Shown here one piece after another: positions 33,050 through 41,438 of a DNA stretch of 45,073 nt. The notes under the pieces are model-generated. The model worked only from the letters and a program-made list of their open reading frames with translations. It ran no database searches and was not told the origin of the DNA. Source of the DNA: Actinomadura fibrosa (GTDB lineage Bacteria > Actinomycetota > Actinomycetes > Streptosporangiales > Streptosporangiaceae); NCBI RefSeq assembly GCF_900659615.1, contig NZ_CAACUY010000060.1, positions 1 to 45,073 of the forward strand, given 5' to 3'. The position numbers were made by a program, and so were the translations under genes. The first letter of the stretch is position 1. The number at the start of each line of letters is the position of its first letter.

Positions 33050-34483
33050 ATGAGCGGCGAGCGGCTGCGCAACTTTATCGGCGGCGAGTATGTGGACGCC
33101 AAGGACGGGCGCACCCTGGAGGTGGTCGACCCCAGCACCGGCGACGCGTACGCGGAGGCGCCCGTGTCGGGCGCCGAGGACGTCGACGCCGCGTTCCGCG
33201 CCGCCGCCGAGGCCTTCCCCGCCTGGCGGGACGCGATGCCCAAGGACCGGAGCCTCGCGATCCTGCGGTTCGCGGACGCGGTGGAGGCGCGGGGCGAGGA
33301 GCTCGTGAAGGCGGAGAGCCGCGACACGGGCAAGCCCGTCCAGCTCACCCTGGACGAGGAGCTGCCCCCGATGGTGGACAACCTCCGGTTCTTCGCGGGC
33401 GCGTCCCGTGTGCTGGAGGGCAAGGCCACCGGCGAGTACATGCCGGACCACACGTCGTCCATCCGGCGCGAGCCGATCGGGGTGTGCGCTCAGGTCACGC
33501 CCTGGAACTACCCCATGATGATGGCCGTCTGGAAGATCGGTCCGGCGCTGGCCGCGGGGAACACGGTGGTGCTGAAGCCGTCGGACACGACGCCCGTCAG
33601 CACGTTGATGCTCGCCGAGATCGCCGCGGAGTTCCTGCCGCCGGGCGTGTTCAACGTCGTGTGCGGCGATCGGAGCACGGGCCGGGCCCTGGTCGAGCAC
33701 CCGACCCCGCAGATGGTCTCCATCACCGGGAGCGTACGCGCGGGTATGGAGGTGGCCGCGTCCGCGGCGAAGGACCTGAAGCGTGTGCATCTGGAGCTCG
33801 GCGGTAAGGCGCCGGTCGTGGTGTTCGACGACGCGGACGTCGAGTCCGCCGCGGCGGGAATCGCCGAGGCGGGGTACTTCAACGCGGGGCAGGACTGCAC
33901 GGCCGCTACGCGCGTCCTGGTGGCGGATCGTCTCCACGACGATTTCACGGAGGCTCTGGTGGAGGCCGCCAAGGGGACGGTGGTCGGTCCGCCCAGTGAC
34001 GAGAACGCCTTCTACGGTCCGGTGAACAGCGCCGCGCAACTGGAGCGCGTGCAGGGGTTCATCGAGCGCGCACCCGACCACGCGGAGGTCCTCGCCGGGG
34101 GAGAGCGCATCGGTGACCGCGGGTACTTCTTCGCTCCGACCGTCGTGGGCGGGCTCCGCCAGGACGACGAGCTGATCCAGGACGAGGTGTTCGGGCCCGT
34201 CATCACCGTCCAGCGCTTCTCCGACGAGCAGCAGGCGGTCGAGTGGGCCAACGGCGTCAGGTACGGGCTGGCCGCCAGCGTGTGGACGCGCGACCACGGC
34301 CGCGCCATGCGCATGAGCAAGGCCTTGGACTTCGGCGCGGTGTGGGTCAACACCCACATCCCGTTCGTGTCGGAGATGCCGCACGGGGGCTTCAAGCACT
34401 CCGGCTACGGCAAGGACATGTCGATGTACGGAATCGAGGACTACACCCGCGTCAAGCACGTCATGCACTACATCGGCGGCTGA
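33050..34483 (+). CDS. Aldehyde dehydrogenase, likely gamma-aminobutyraldehyde dehydrogenase
   Basis: This is a 477-residue NAD(P)-dependent aldehyde dehydrogenase. The oxyanion Asn is in TPWNYP (Asn153), the general-base Glu249 in HLELGGKAP, and the catalytic Cys283 in NAGQDCTA. The closing HGGFKHSGYGKDMSMYG is typical of the betaine/aminobutyraldehyde dehydrogenase subfamily. Oxidation of 4-aminobutanal from putrescine to GABA is favoured by the polyamine importer directly downstream and the divergent Lrp regulator. Betaine aldehyde is an alternative substrate. I chose ATG 33050, with GGAGGGTCGAGG upstream. Confidence 0.9.
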   Translation: MSGERLRNFIGGEYVDAKDGRTLEVVDPSTGDAYAEAPVSGAEDVDAAFRAAAEAFPAWRDAMPKDRSLAILRFADAVEARGEELVKAESRDTGKPVQLTLDEELPPMVDNLRFFAGASRVLEGKATGEYMPDHTSSIRREPIGVCAQVTPWNYPMMMAVWKIGPALAAGNTVVLKPSDTTPVSTLMLAEIAAEFLPPGVFNVVCGDRSTGRALVEHPTPQMVSITGSVRAGMEVAASAAKDLKRVHLELGGKAPVVVFDDADVESAAAGIAEAGYFNAGQDCTAATRVLVADRLHDDFTEALVEAAKGTVVGPPSDENAFYGPVNSAAQLERVQGFIERAPDHAEVLAGGERIGDRGYFFAPTVVGGLRQDDELIQDEVFGPVITVQRFSDEQQAVEWANGVRYGLAASVWTRDHGRAMRMSKALDFGAVWVNTHIPFVSEMPHGGFKHSGYGKDMSMYGIEDYTRVKHVMHYIGG

Positions 34484-34497
34484 CCGGCGGCCCGGGG

Positions 34498-34540
34498 CAC
34501 CGGCCGGCCGCGGGGGCGTCCGCGGGACGGCCGGCCGGTG
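34498..34540 (+). terminator. Hairpin after the aldehyde dehydrogenase gene
   Basis: CACCGGCCGGCCG (34498-34510) pairs perfectly with CGGCCGGCCGGTG (34528-34540) around a 17-nt loop. There is no T-tract. It may separate expression of the dehydrogenase from the downstream transporter operon or only attenuate read-through. Confidence 0.6.
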
Positions 34541-34649
34541 GACGCGGGAGCGCCGGCGGGTCACGTCCGGCCGGGGCCGGGAGGGGCCCCAGGAAGTAGC
34601 AGATCGCGCGGTCAGGCGCCGCACCGAGCCCGTGAAGGAAACCCCAGCC

Positions 34650-35801
34650 ATGACCGAGACCCAGCCTGCCCCGGCGCGCGACGACCCGGGCCGCGCCGTT
34701 CCCGCCATCGAGCTCACGGGAGTCCGGAAGGCGTACGACGCCTTCGGTGAGACCGTCGCCGCCGTCCGCGGCGTCGACCTGGACATCGCGCAGGGGGAGT
34801 TCTTCTCGCTGCTCGGGCCGTCCGGCTGCGGCAAGACGACGACCATGCGCATGATCGCCGGCTTCGAGGAGCCGACGGCGGGCCGCGTCCGCCTGCACGG
34901 GCGGGACGTGACGGGCGTCCCGGCGAACCGCCGCGACGTCAACATGGTGTTCCAGTCGTACGCGCTGTTCCCGCACATGAGCGTCTTCGACAACGTCGCG
35001 TTCGGCCTGCGCCGGCGCGGCGTCCCGAAGGACGAGATCAAGGAGCGGGTCGGCGCGATGCTGGACATCGTCGACCTGGGCGGGCGGGAGCGGCGCCGTC
35101 CCGCCGCGCTGTCCGGCGGGCAGCAGCAGCGGGTGGCGCTGGCGCGCGCGCTGGTCAACCGTCCGCGGGCCCTGCTGCTCGACGAGCCGCTCGGGGCGCT
35201 CGACCTGAAGCTCCGCCAGGCCATGCAGGTGGAGCTGAAACGGATCCAGCGGGAGGTCGGCATCACGTTCGTGTACGTGACGCACGACCAGGGTGAGGCG
35301 CTCACCATGTCCGACCGCATCGCGGTGATGAACGAGGGGCTCATCGAGCAGCTCGGTTCGCCGCGGGAGATCTACGAGCATCCGGCGACGCGGTTCGTGG
35401 CCGGGTTCATCGGGACGTCGAACCTGCTGGGCGGGGAGGTCGGCGAGCTGGCCGGGGACCGCGCGGTGATCTCCTTCGGCCCGGACGGGCGGATCGAGGT
35501 GCCGCTGCGGGACGGGACGCGGCCCGCGGCGGGGGAGCGGCTGGAGCTGACCGTGCGCCCCGAGAAGATCTGCATCGGGCCGGACAAGCCGGCGGACGGC
35601 CTGTGCGGCGTCCGGGGGACGGTGACCGAGGTGGTCTACCTCGGCACCTCGACCAACTACAACGTCACCACGTCCGCGGGGGACGACGTCGTGGTGTTCC
35701 TGCAGAACGCCACGTCGGCGGAGGACATCGCCGTGCGCGGGGACAGCGTCTGGCTGTCGTGGGAGCCGCGCCACTCGTACGCCATAGGAGCAGCCCGGTG
35801 A
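34650..35801 (+). CDS. potA: Polyamine ABC transporter ATP-binding protein (PotA type)
   Basis: The 383-residue ATPase energises polyamine import. Walker A is GPSGCGKTTT (56-65), the Q-loop MVFQSYALFPHMSVF, the signature LSGGQQQRVALARAL (154-168), Walker B LLLDEPLGALD (175-185), and the switch region YVTHDQGEAL. A C-terminal TOBE domain (about 285-380) is typical of the MalK/PotA group. ATG 34650 has AAGGAA about nine bases upstream; an in-frame GTG at 34632 lacks one. The stop overlaps the potD start (GTGA). The substrate is assigned from the adjacent potD/B/C homologues. Confidence 0.92.
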   Translation: MTETQPAPARDDPGRAVPAIELTGVRKAYDAFGETVAAVRGVDLDIAQGEFFSLLGPSGCGKTTTMRMIAGFEEPTAGRVRLHGRDVTGVPANRRDVNMVFQSYALFPHMSVFDNVAFGLRRRGVPKDEIKERVGAMLDIVDLGGRERRRPAALSGGQQQRVALARALVNRPRALLLDEPLGALDLKLRQAMQVELKRIQREVGITFVYVTHDQGEALTMSDRIAVMNEGLIEQLGSPREIYEHPATRFVAGFIGTSNLLGGEVGELAGDRAVISFGPDGRIEVPLRDGTRPAAGERLELTVRPEKICIGPDKPADGLCGVRGTVTEVVYLGTSTNYNVTTSAGDDVVVFLQNATSAEDIAVRGDSVWLSWEPRHSYAIGAAR

Positions 35802-37042
35802 CCCACATCGACCCCGCATTGCTGCGCGGACTCACCCGTCCGCGCCTGGCGCGTTCCGACGCGTCCCGCCGGGACGTCCTGCGGCTCATGGGCGCCGCGG
35901 GCGCCGGCCTCGCCCTGTCCGCCTGCGGTGTGAAGGGGCAGGGCGGCAAGGCGAACGTCGACCAGTCCGACGTGCAGAAGTACTGGGCGGGCAAGGCGAA
36001 GACCGGCAAGCTGAACTGGGCGAACTGGCCCGGGTACATGCAGGATGACCACGCGACGATCAAGGCGTTCGAGAAGGCCACGGGCATCAAGGTGACCTAC
36101 AAGGAGGTCATCCAGGAGAGCGGCCCGTGGTTCGGCAAGATCCAGGCCCCGCTGGCCGCCGGGCAGTCGATCGGCTTCGACCTGATGGTCATGACCAACG
36201 GGATCCAGCTGGAGAAGTGCCGGCAGCTCGGCTACCTGGCGCCGCTCGACCCGTCCCGGCTGAAGAACTTCGCGGCGAACGCGGGGGCCGGGTTCAAGAA
36301 CCCGTCCTACGATCCCGGCAACGCGTTCACGATCCCGTACGAGTCGGGCATCACCGGGATCGCCTACAACACGAAGTACGTCAAGGACGAGATCACCAGC
36401 ATCGCCCAGCTCTTCGACCCGAAGTACAAGGGCAAGGTCGGGATGATGGGCGACTCCCAGGAGCTCGGGAACTTCGGGATGTTCCTGCTCGGGATCGACC
36501 CCGAGAAGTCGACCCCGGCCGACTGGGAGAAGGCCGCCGCGAAGCTCCGCGAGCAGCGCGACAAGGGCATCGTCCGCAAGTACTACACGCAGGACTACGT
36601 CGACGCCGTCAGCAAGGGCGACGTGTGGATGACGATGGCGTGGTCCGGTGACGTCTACAGCCTGACGAGCCCGGACGTGAAGTTCGTCGTGCCGAGGGAG
36701 GGCGGCACCATCTGGACGGACAACATGTGCATCCCGAAGACCGCCGAGAACCCGGTGGACGCGCTGACCCTGATGGACTGGCTGTACGTCCCGGCGAACA
36801 ACGCGCCGCTGACGGAGTTCGTCAACTACATCACCCCGGTCCCCGGCACGCAGCAGATCATCGCGGCGGAGGCGGCGAAGGCGACGGGCGACGAGAAGAA
36901 GGAGCTGACGAGGCTCAGCACCAGCCCGCTCGTGTACCCGTCCCCGGCCGACATGGCGCGGCTGCGGCACTACCGGCGGCTCACGCAGGCGGAGGAGACG
37001 CAGTACCAGAAGATCTTCGAGCCCATCGCCAAGGGGTCGTGA
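35798..37042 (+). CDS. potD: Polyamine-binding lipoprotein (PotD/PotF-like), Tat-type signal
   Basis: The 414-residue periplasmic-type binding protein has an N-terminus carrying SRRDVLRLM (twin Arg24-25), then a hydrophobic stretch ending LALSAC (Cys43). This looks like a Tat signal followed by a lipobox, so it is probably a lipoprotein on the outer face of the membrane. The mature part has the extracellular solute-binding family 1/PotD pattern: LNWANWPGYM, DLMVMTNGIQLEKC, IPYESGITGIAYNTKYV and WSGDVYSL. Polyamine specificity (putrescine or spermidine) is inferred from similarity and from the aldehyde dehydrogenase neighbour. The GTG start overlaps the potA stop, with AGGAG upstream. Confidence 0.9.
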   Translation: MTHIDPALLRGLTRPRLARSDASRRDVLRLMGAAGAGLALSACGVKGQGGKANVDQSDVQKYWAGKAKTGKLNWANWPGYMQDDHATIKAFEKATGIKVTYKEVIQESGPWFGKIQAPLAAGQSIGFDLMVMTNGIQLEKCRQLGYLAPLDPSRLKNFAANAGAGFKNPSYDPGNAFTIPYESGITGIAYNTKYVKDEITSIAQLFDPKYKGKVGMMGDSQELGNFGMFLLGIDPEKSTPADWEKAAAKLREQRDKGIVRKYYTQDYVDAVSKGDVWMTMAWSGDVYSLTSPDVKFVVPREGGTIWTDNMCIPKTAENPVDALTLMDWLYVPANNAPLTEFVNYITPVPGTQQIIAAEAAKATGDEKKELTRLSTSPLVYPSPADMARLRHYRRLTQAEETQYQKIFEPIAKGS

Positions 37043-37923
37043 TGGCCGGGGGACTCGGGCGGGCCCGCGGGCGGGGCCGGTTCACGCCGTACCTGCTGGT
37101 CCTGCCGAGCGGGCTGTGGCTGCTGGCGTTCTTCGCGATCCCGATGGTGCTGATGGTGTCGCTGTCGCTCCAGACCGGCAACCTCGTCGACGGATTCCGG
37201 CAGACGTTCCACTGGCAGAACTACACCGACGGCCTCAGCACCTACGGCGACAAGTTCGGCCGGTCGCTCTGGTACGGGCTGCTCGCGACGGTCGCGTGCA
37301 TCGTGCTCGCCTATCCCGCCGCGTACTGGATCGCGTTCCGGGGCGGCCGCCACAAGTCGACGTACCTGTTCATGCTCCTGCTGCCGTACTTCGTGTCGTT
37401 CGTGCTCCGGACGGTGTCGTGGAAGCTGGTGCTGACCGACAACGGGCCCGTCCTCGGGCCGCTGCGGAACCACGGCGTCCTGCCGTCGGGCTTCCACGTC
37501 CTCGACACGGGCTTCGCGGTGGTGTCCGGGCTGACGTACAACTTCCTGCCGTTCATGGTGCTGCCGATCTACGTGGCGCTGGAGCGGATCGACCCGCGGC
37601 TGGTCGAGGCGGCGCACGACCTGTACGCGAGCCGCGTCCAGGCGTTCGCGCGGGTCGTGCTGCCGCTGTCGCTGCCCGGCGTCTTCGCGGGCGTGATCAT
37701 GACGTTCGTGCCGGTCTCGGCGGACTACGTGAACGCCGAGGTGCTGGGCGGCCCCCGCAACACCATGATCGGCAACGTGATCCAGTCGGAGTACTTCGAC
37801 AACAGCGCCTACCCGGTCGCGTCCGCGCTGTCGTTCGTGCTGATGGCGATCCTGCTGCTCGGGATCTTCGCCTACGCGCGGGCCCTCGGTACCCAGGACG
37901 TTCTGGAGGCGGCGGGACGATGA
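37042..37923 (+). CDS. potB: Polyamine ABC transporter permease (PotB type)
   Basis: The 293-residue inner-membrane protein has about six membrane segments, starting at YLLVLPSGLWLLAFFAIPMV. The cytoplasmic EAA loop, which docks the ATPase, reads EAAHDLYASRVQAFARVVLP followed by LSLPG. The ATG at 37042 overlaps the potD stop (TGATG). The stop overlaps the potC start (ATGA). The N-terminus is short and Arg/Gly-rich, in line with a cytoplasmic end. Confidence 0.9.
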   Translation: MAGGLGRARGRGRFTPYLLVLPSGLWLLAFFAIPMVLMVSLSLQTGNLVDGFRQTFHWQNYTDGLSTYGDKFGRSLWYGLLATVACIVLAYPAAYWIAFRGGRHKSTYLFMLLLPYFVSFVLRTVSWKLVLTDNGPVLGPLRNHGVLPSGFHVLDTGFAVVSGLTYNFLPFMVLPIYVALERIDPRLVEAAHDLYASRVQAFARVVLPLSLPGVFAGVIMTFVPVSADYVNAEVLGGPRNTMIGNVIQSEYFDNSAYPVASALSFVLMAILLLGIFAYARALGTQDVLEAAGR

Positions 37924-38762
37924 CCACCCTGACCACGGACCCGGCCCCCGCGCCGCCGGCGGACCCGGCGCCGGCCGTCCGGCGGCGCCGCCGCCCGGCC
38001 GTCCTGCACGTCTACACGCTGCTGCTGATCGCGTGGCTGATCCTGCCGATCGCCATCATGATCCTGTTCGGGTTCAACGACACCCACAGCAAGCAGAACT
38101 TCCGCTGGGAGGGCTTCACCCTCAGGTGGTACGTCCACCTGTTCGACAAGAGCGACCTGACCACCGCGCTGGTCAACTCGCTGACGATCGCGCTGCTCAG
38201 CACGCTGATCACCACGGTCATCGGGACGCTCGCGGGCCTCGCGCTCGGCCGTCACCGGTTCCGCGGCAAGGGGGTGACGAACCTCGTGCTGTTCATGGCG
38301 ATCTCCTGCCCGGAGATCGTGATGGGCGCCTCGCTGCTGTCGATGTTCGTGACGTTCAACCTGCCGCGCGGCTACCTGACGATCCTGGTCGCGCACGTGA
38401 TGTTCTCGATCGCCTTCGTCGCGGTGACCGTCCGCGCCCGGGTGGTGGGCCTCGACCCGGCCGTGGAGGAGGCCGCGCAGGACCTCGGGGCCGGGCCGTG
38501 GACCCGGTTCCGGCTGGTCACGCTACCGATGATCATGCCGGGGGTGGTCGCGGGGGCGCTGCTGTCGTTCGTGCTGTCGATCGACGACTTCGTCATCACG
38601 AACTTCACCAGCGGCGCCACCGTCACGTTCCCGCTGTGGATCTACGGGTCGACGCGGACCGGGACGCCGCCGCAGGTCAACGTGATGGGCACGCTGATCT
38701 TCGCGGTGGGGGTCGTGATCGCCGTGGTGTCCGCGCGGCGAAGCCTCCGCGCGTCCCGCTGA
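37920..38762 (+). CDS. potC: Polyamine ABC transporter permease (PotC type)
   Basis: The 280-residue second permease begins with a Pro/Ala and Arg-rich N-terminus (RRRRRP), then a first membrane segment LHVYTLLLIAWLILPIAIMILFGF split across residues about 28-51. NDTHSKQNFRWEGFTLRWYV is typical of PotC. The EAA loop reads EEAAQDLGAGPWTRFRLVTL followed by PMIMPG. The start overlaps potB. It is the last gene of the potA-D-B-C operon and is convergent with the beta-lactamase-like gene. Confidence 0.9.
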   Translation: MTTLTTDPAPAPPADPAPAVRRRRRPAVLHVYTLLLIAWLILPIAIMILFGFNDTHSKQNFRWEGFTLRWYVHLFDKSDLTTALVNSLTIALLSTLITTVIGTLAGLALGRHRFRGKGVTNLVLFMAISCPEIVMGASLLSMFVTFNLPRGYLTILVAHVMFSIAFVAVTVRARVVGLDPAVEEAAQDLGAGPWTRFRLVTLPMIMPGVVAGALLSFVLSIDDFVITNFTSGATVTFPLWIYGSTRTGTPPQVNVMGTLIFAVGVVIAVVSARRSLRASR

Positions 38763-38786
38763 TCCGGCTGATCCGCTTGATCCTGG

Positions 38787-39968
38787 TCAGTCCAGCGCGC
38801 GGTACACCGACGTCCAGAAGTCGGTGTAGATGGGGGCGGCTCCCGGGGGCATCGGGGTCTGCGTCAGCAGGATCGCGACGAGGTCCTCGGCGGGGTCGTT
38901 GGCCCAGGACGTCCCGAAGCCGCCGTCCCAGCCGTAGCGGCCGGGCGTGGCATGCAGGTCGTCGCGGTGCAGGACGACGGACACGCCGAGCCCCCAGCCG
39001 CGGTTCCGGCCGAGCGCGGCGGCGTGCTGGCCGGACGCGAGCTGGTCGGTGGTCATGAGCTCGACGGTGCGGCGCGACAGGAGGCGCTCGCCGTCGTGGA
39101 CGCCGCCGTCCGCGAGCATGCGGGCGAACGCGTAATAGTCGCCGGCGGTGGAGGCGAGCCCGGCCGCGCCGTCGGGCAGGGCGGGCGGCCGGCTCCACCG
39201 GCCGCCGGGGGCGTCGTGGTGCGCGAGCGCGCCGTTCTCGTCCCACAGGTAGGCGTCGGCGAGGCGGTGCACGTCGGTGGCGGGGACGTGGAAACCGGTG
39301 TCCTTCATGCCCAGCGGTCCGAAAAGGCGTTCGCGGAGGAAGGTCTCCAGAGGCTGCCCGGAGGCGCGCTCGATGAGGATTCCGAGGATGGTGGACCCGG
39401 TGTTGTAGAGCCATCGCTCGCCGGGCTGGAACAGCAGGGGCAGTGTCCCGACTGCCCTCAGCCACTCGTCCGTCGTGTGTGGCGCGTCCGGGCGCGGGGG
39501 TCCGAAACCCATCAGGTCCATCTCGCGCACGGCGTCGTCGAACGGGGTGCCGAACGTCGAGCCGTCCAGGGCGAAGCCGAGGCCGCTGCGGTAGTCGAGG
39601 AGATCCCGCAGGGTGAGCGGACGCGCGGCCGGGACGGTGTCGTCCAGGGGGCCGTCGAAGCGGCGCAGGACGCGCCGTCCGGACAGTTCGGGCAGCAGCG
39701 GGTCCACCGGGTCGTCCAGGCGCAGCCGGCACTCCTCGACGAGCATCAGCGCCGCCGCCGCGGTGACCGGCTTGGTCATCGACGTGATCCGGAAGACGGT
39801 GTCGGGACGCATCGGGGCGTCGCCGCCGAGCGCGGTCGCCCCGAGCGCGTCGACGTGGACCTCCCCGTGCCGGGCCAGCAGCGTGACGGCGCCTGGCGCC
39901 GCGTCCCGCTCGATGTGGCCGCGCAGGATGTCGCGCATCTGGTCGAGCCGTGCCTTGGCGAAGGTCAT
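38787..39968 (-). CDS. Serine hydrolase of the beta-lactamase (class C/EstB) family
   Basis: The protein has 393 residues. The SxxK motif is SMTK (Ser63, Lys66), the Tyr motif is WLYNTGS (Tyr188), and the third motif is a Trp-type GWDGGFG near residue 345. LFGPLGMKDTGFHVP is typical of beta-lactamase-family esterases and D-aminopeptidases. There is no signal peptide, which favours a cytoplasmic esterase or peptidase over a secreted penicillin-resistance enzyme. The substrate is unknown. The ATG start is at 39968. Confidence 0.88.
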   Translation of the reverse strand: MTFAKARLDQMRDILRGHIERDAAPGAVTLLARHGEVHVDALGATALGGDAPMRPDTVFRITSMTKPVTAAAALMLVEECRLRLDDPVDPLLPELSGRRVLRRFDGPLDDTVPAARPLTLRDLLDYRSGLGFALDGSTFGTPFDDAVREMDLMGFGPPRPDAPHTTDEWLRAVGTLPLLFQPGERWLYNTGSTILGILIERASGQPLETFLRERLFGPLGMKDTGFHVPATDVHRLADAYLWDENGALAHHDAPGGRWSRPPALPDGAAGLASTAGDYYAFARMLADGGVHDGERLLSRRTVELMTTDQLASGQHAAALGRNRGWGLGVSVVLHRDDLHATPGRYGWDGGFGTSWANDPAEDLVAILLTQTPMPPGAAPIYTDFWTSVYRALD

Positions 39969-40054
39969 GTCCCGTGCTCCGTCCCTGTTCCGTGCGTACT
40001 GGCCGCTACGTGCTCCTCAGGGGAGACCCGGCGCGGGGACGGAACTCACCGCCG

Positions 40055-40573
40055 TCAGTCGGGCGACTGGTCGATCGTGCCGAAGATGACGGACGAGACC
40101 TCCAGGTACAGCTGCTCCGGGTAGGGCATGAACCCGACGTTGCGGAGCGCCTGCTTCTGCCCGGCCGACTCCATGATGAACTCGCCGTACCCGAGCATCC
40201 GGCCGGCGACCGACCGCTCCAGCGCGATGTCGGTGACCTTCGCCAGCGGCATCATCGCGACGTTGCGGTTGAGGATGCCGCTGATCAGCATCACCCGGTG
40301 CTCGGTGACGAGGAAGAACTCGATCGACCAGGCGAGGACCTTCCACACCAGGTACAGCAGCGTCAGCACCCACAGCCACCAGATCCACAGCACGCCGGTG
40401 ACCACGCCCACGGCACTGCAGGCGACGAGCCCGCCGACGACGATCGCCACCGGCACGCTGAGGACCGCGGGGTGCCTGCGCACAGCGATGACGCGCCCCT
40501 CGTAGGCCATCAGGTACTTGTCGATGGTCCGCGTCGAGTTGTCGCGGTACACCATCATGTCCTGCAGATTCAC
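40055..40573 (-). CDS. Bacterial PH-domain (bPH2/DUF304) membrane protein
   Basis: The 172-residue protein has two adjacent membrane segments (VAIVVGGLVACSAVGVVTGV and WIWWLWVLTLLYLVWKVLAW). They are followed by a PH-like domain starting EFFLVTEHRVMLISGILNRN and containing MPLAKVTDIALERSVAGRML. The family is widespread and of unknown function, possibly membrane or cell-wall related. I chose GTG 40573 (NLQDMMVYRDNSTRTIDKYL), with GAGGA upstream. A longer frame beginning at 40756 adds a Pro/Arg-rich extension that overlaps the divergent gene and looks spurious. Confidence 0.82.
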   Translation of the reverse strand: MNLQDMMVYRDNSTRTIDKYLMAYEGRVIAVRRHPAVLSVPVAIVVGGLVACSAVGVVTGVLWIWWLWVLTLLYLVWKVLAWSIEFFLVTEHRVMLISGILNRNVAMMPLAKVTDIALERSVAGRMLGYGEFIMESAGQKQALRNVGFMPYPEQLYLEVSSVIFGTIDQSPD

Positions 40574-40742
40574 GGCGGCGTCCTCGTCATGATCCGGGTG
40601 CCCCAACCGTAGCCGACGCGGCGGCGCCGTCGCAGAGGCCGCACGGTAAGGGCCACGGGCCTCCGGCGGCGTCGGCGGAGGCCCCGTGAAGGGCGCCGCC
40701 GATGCGCGGCCACCGGCCTTGTGCGCGCGACGCGGGAACCTG

Positions 40743-41384
40743 ATGATGTTGGACATGGACGGCGTTCGGGGGGAGCCCGTGACGGAGCCGGGGAGCGGGT
40801 TCGCGGACGGGTTCGCGGACGGCGGGGCCCCGCGGCCCGAGCCGGGGCGGGACGTGACGGCGCGGCCGATCTGGCGGCTCCTGCTCCGCGGCCTCGGCGT
40901 CTACCTGCCGGGCTGGCAGACGCCCGCGGGGGTGCTGCCCGTGCCCGGCGGCTCCGCGCGGGGCTTCGGGCCGCCCGCCTTCCTGAACGGCGACGCCGGG
41001 TTCGGCGTGCAGGTGCCGGAGCGGCGGCGCGGGCTGGAGCCCGACCGCGAGATCTACGTCCGGGGGCGGGAGAACCCGAGCTTCGGGATCGTCGTCGCGG
41101 GGCCGTCGGCCGCGATCGGCAGCCGGGTTGTGGACGCGTCCGCGCTGATGCGGTTCGCGCGGCGGCTGACGTTCGAGGAGCTCTTCGACACCGCCGACGC
41201 CGAGTCGGTGCCGTACGCGGTGCGCGGTGCGCGCGCGGTCGAGAACGTGGTGTTCCTCGACCGGGCGGCCGGGATCGGGCTGTGCGCGGAGGTGGAGCCC
41301 GTGACGCGGTCCCTCAGATGCCCGCTGTACGTCCGCCTCGGCACGCCGGTGGACCGGACCGTCCGCGCCTACGCGATGGCCTGA
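40743..41384 (+). CDS. Hypothetical protein, not recognised
   Basis: The protein has about 213 residues if it starts at ATG 40743 (ATGs at 40746 and 40755 are alternatives; a GTG at 40686 is also in frame). I do not recognise the family. The first 40 residues are Gly/Asp/Glu/Pro-rich. The rest looks like a folded soluble domain with PIWRLLLRGLGVYLPGW, FARRLTFEELFDTADAESVP and two conserved-looking cysteines late in the sequence. There is no signal peptide or membrane segment. Codon use fits the genome. It is convergent with the coiled-coil gene and divergent from the PH-domain gene. Confidence 0.6.
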   Translation: MMLDMDGVRGEPVTEPGSGFADGFADGGAPRPEPGRDVTARPIWRLLLRGLGVYLPGWQTPAGVLPVPGGSARGFGPPAFLNGDAGFGVQVPERRRGLEPDREIYVRGRENPSFGIVVAGPSAAIGSRVVDASALMRFARRLTFEELFDTADAESVPYAVRGARAVENVVFLDRAAGIGLCAEVEPVTRSLRCPLYVRLGTPVDRTVRAYAMA

Positions 41385-41438
41385 CGGACCGCCTCAGCCG
41401 TTCCCGGACGCCTCCGGGCGCGGCCCCCGCGGCCGGTC

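Noticed and set aside
38787..39968. Beta-lactam resistance gene
   Set aside because: It has the SxxK fold motifs but no signal peptide and looks like an EstB-type esterase, so no resistance role is claimed.
40573..40756. 61-residue N-terminal extension of the PH-domain protein
   Set aside because: It is Pro/Arg/Ala-rich, overlaps the start of the divergent gene and lacks a ribosome-binding site, while GTG 40573 has one.
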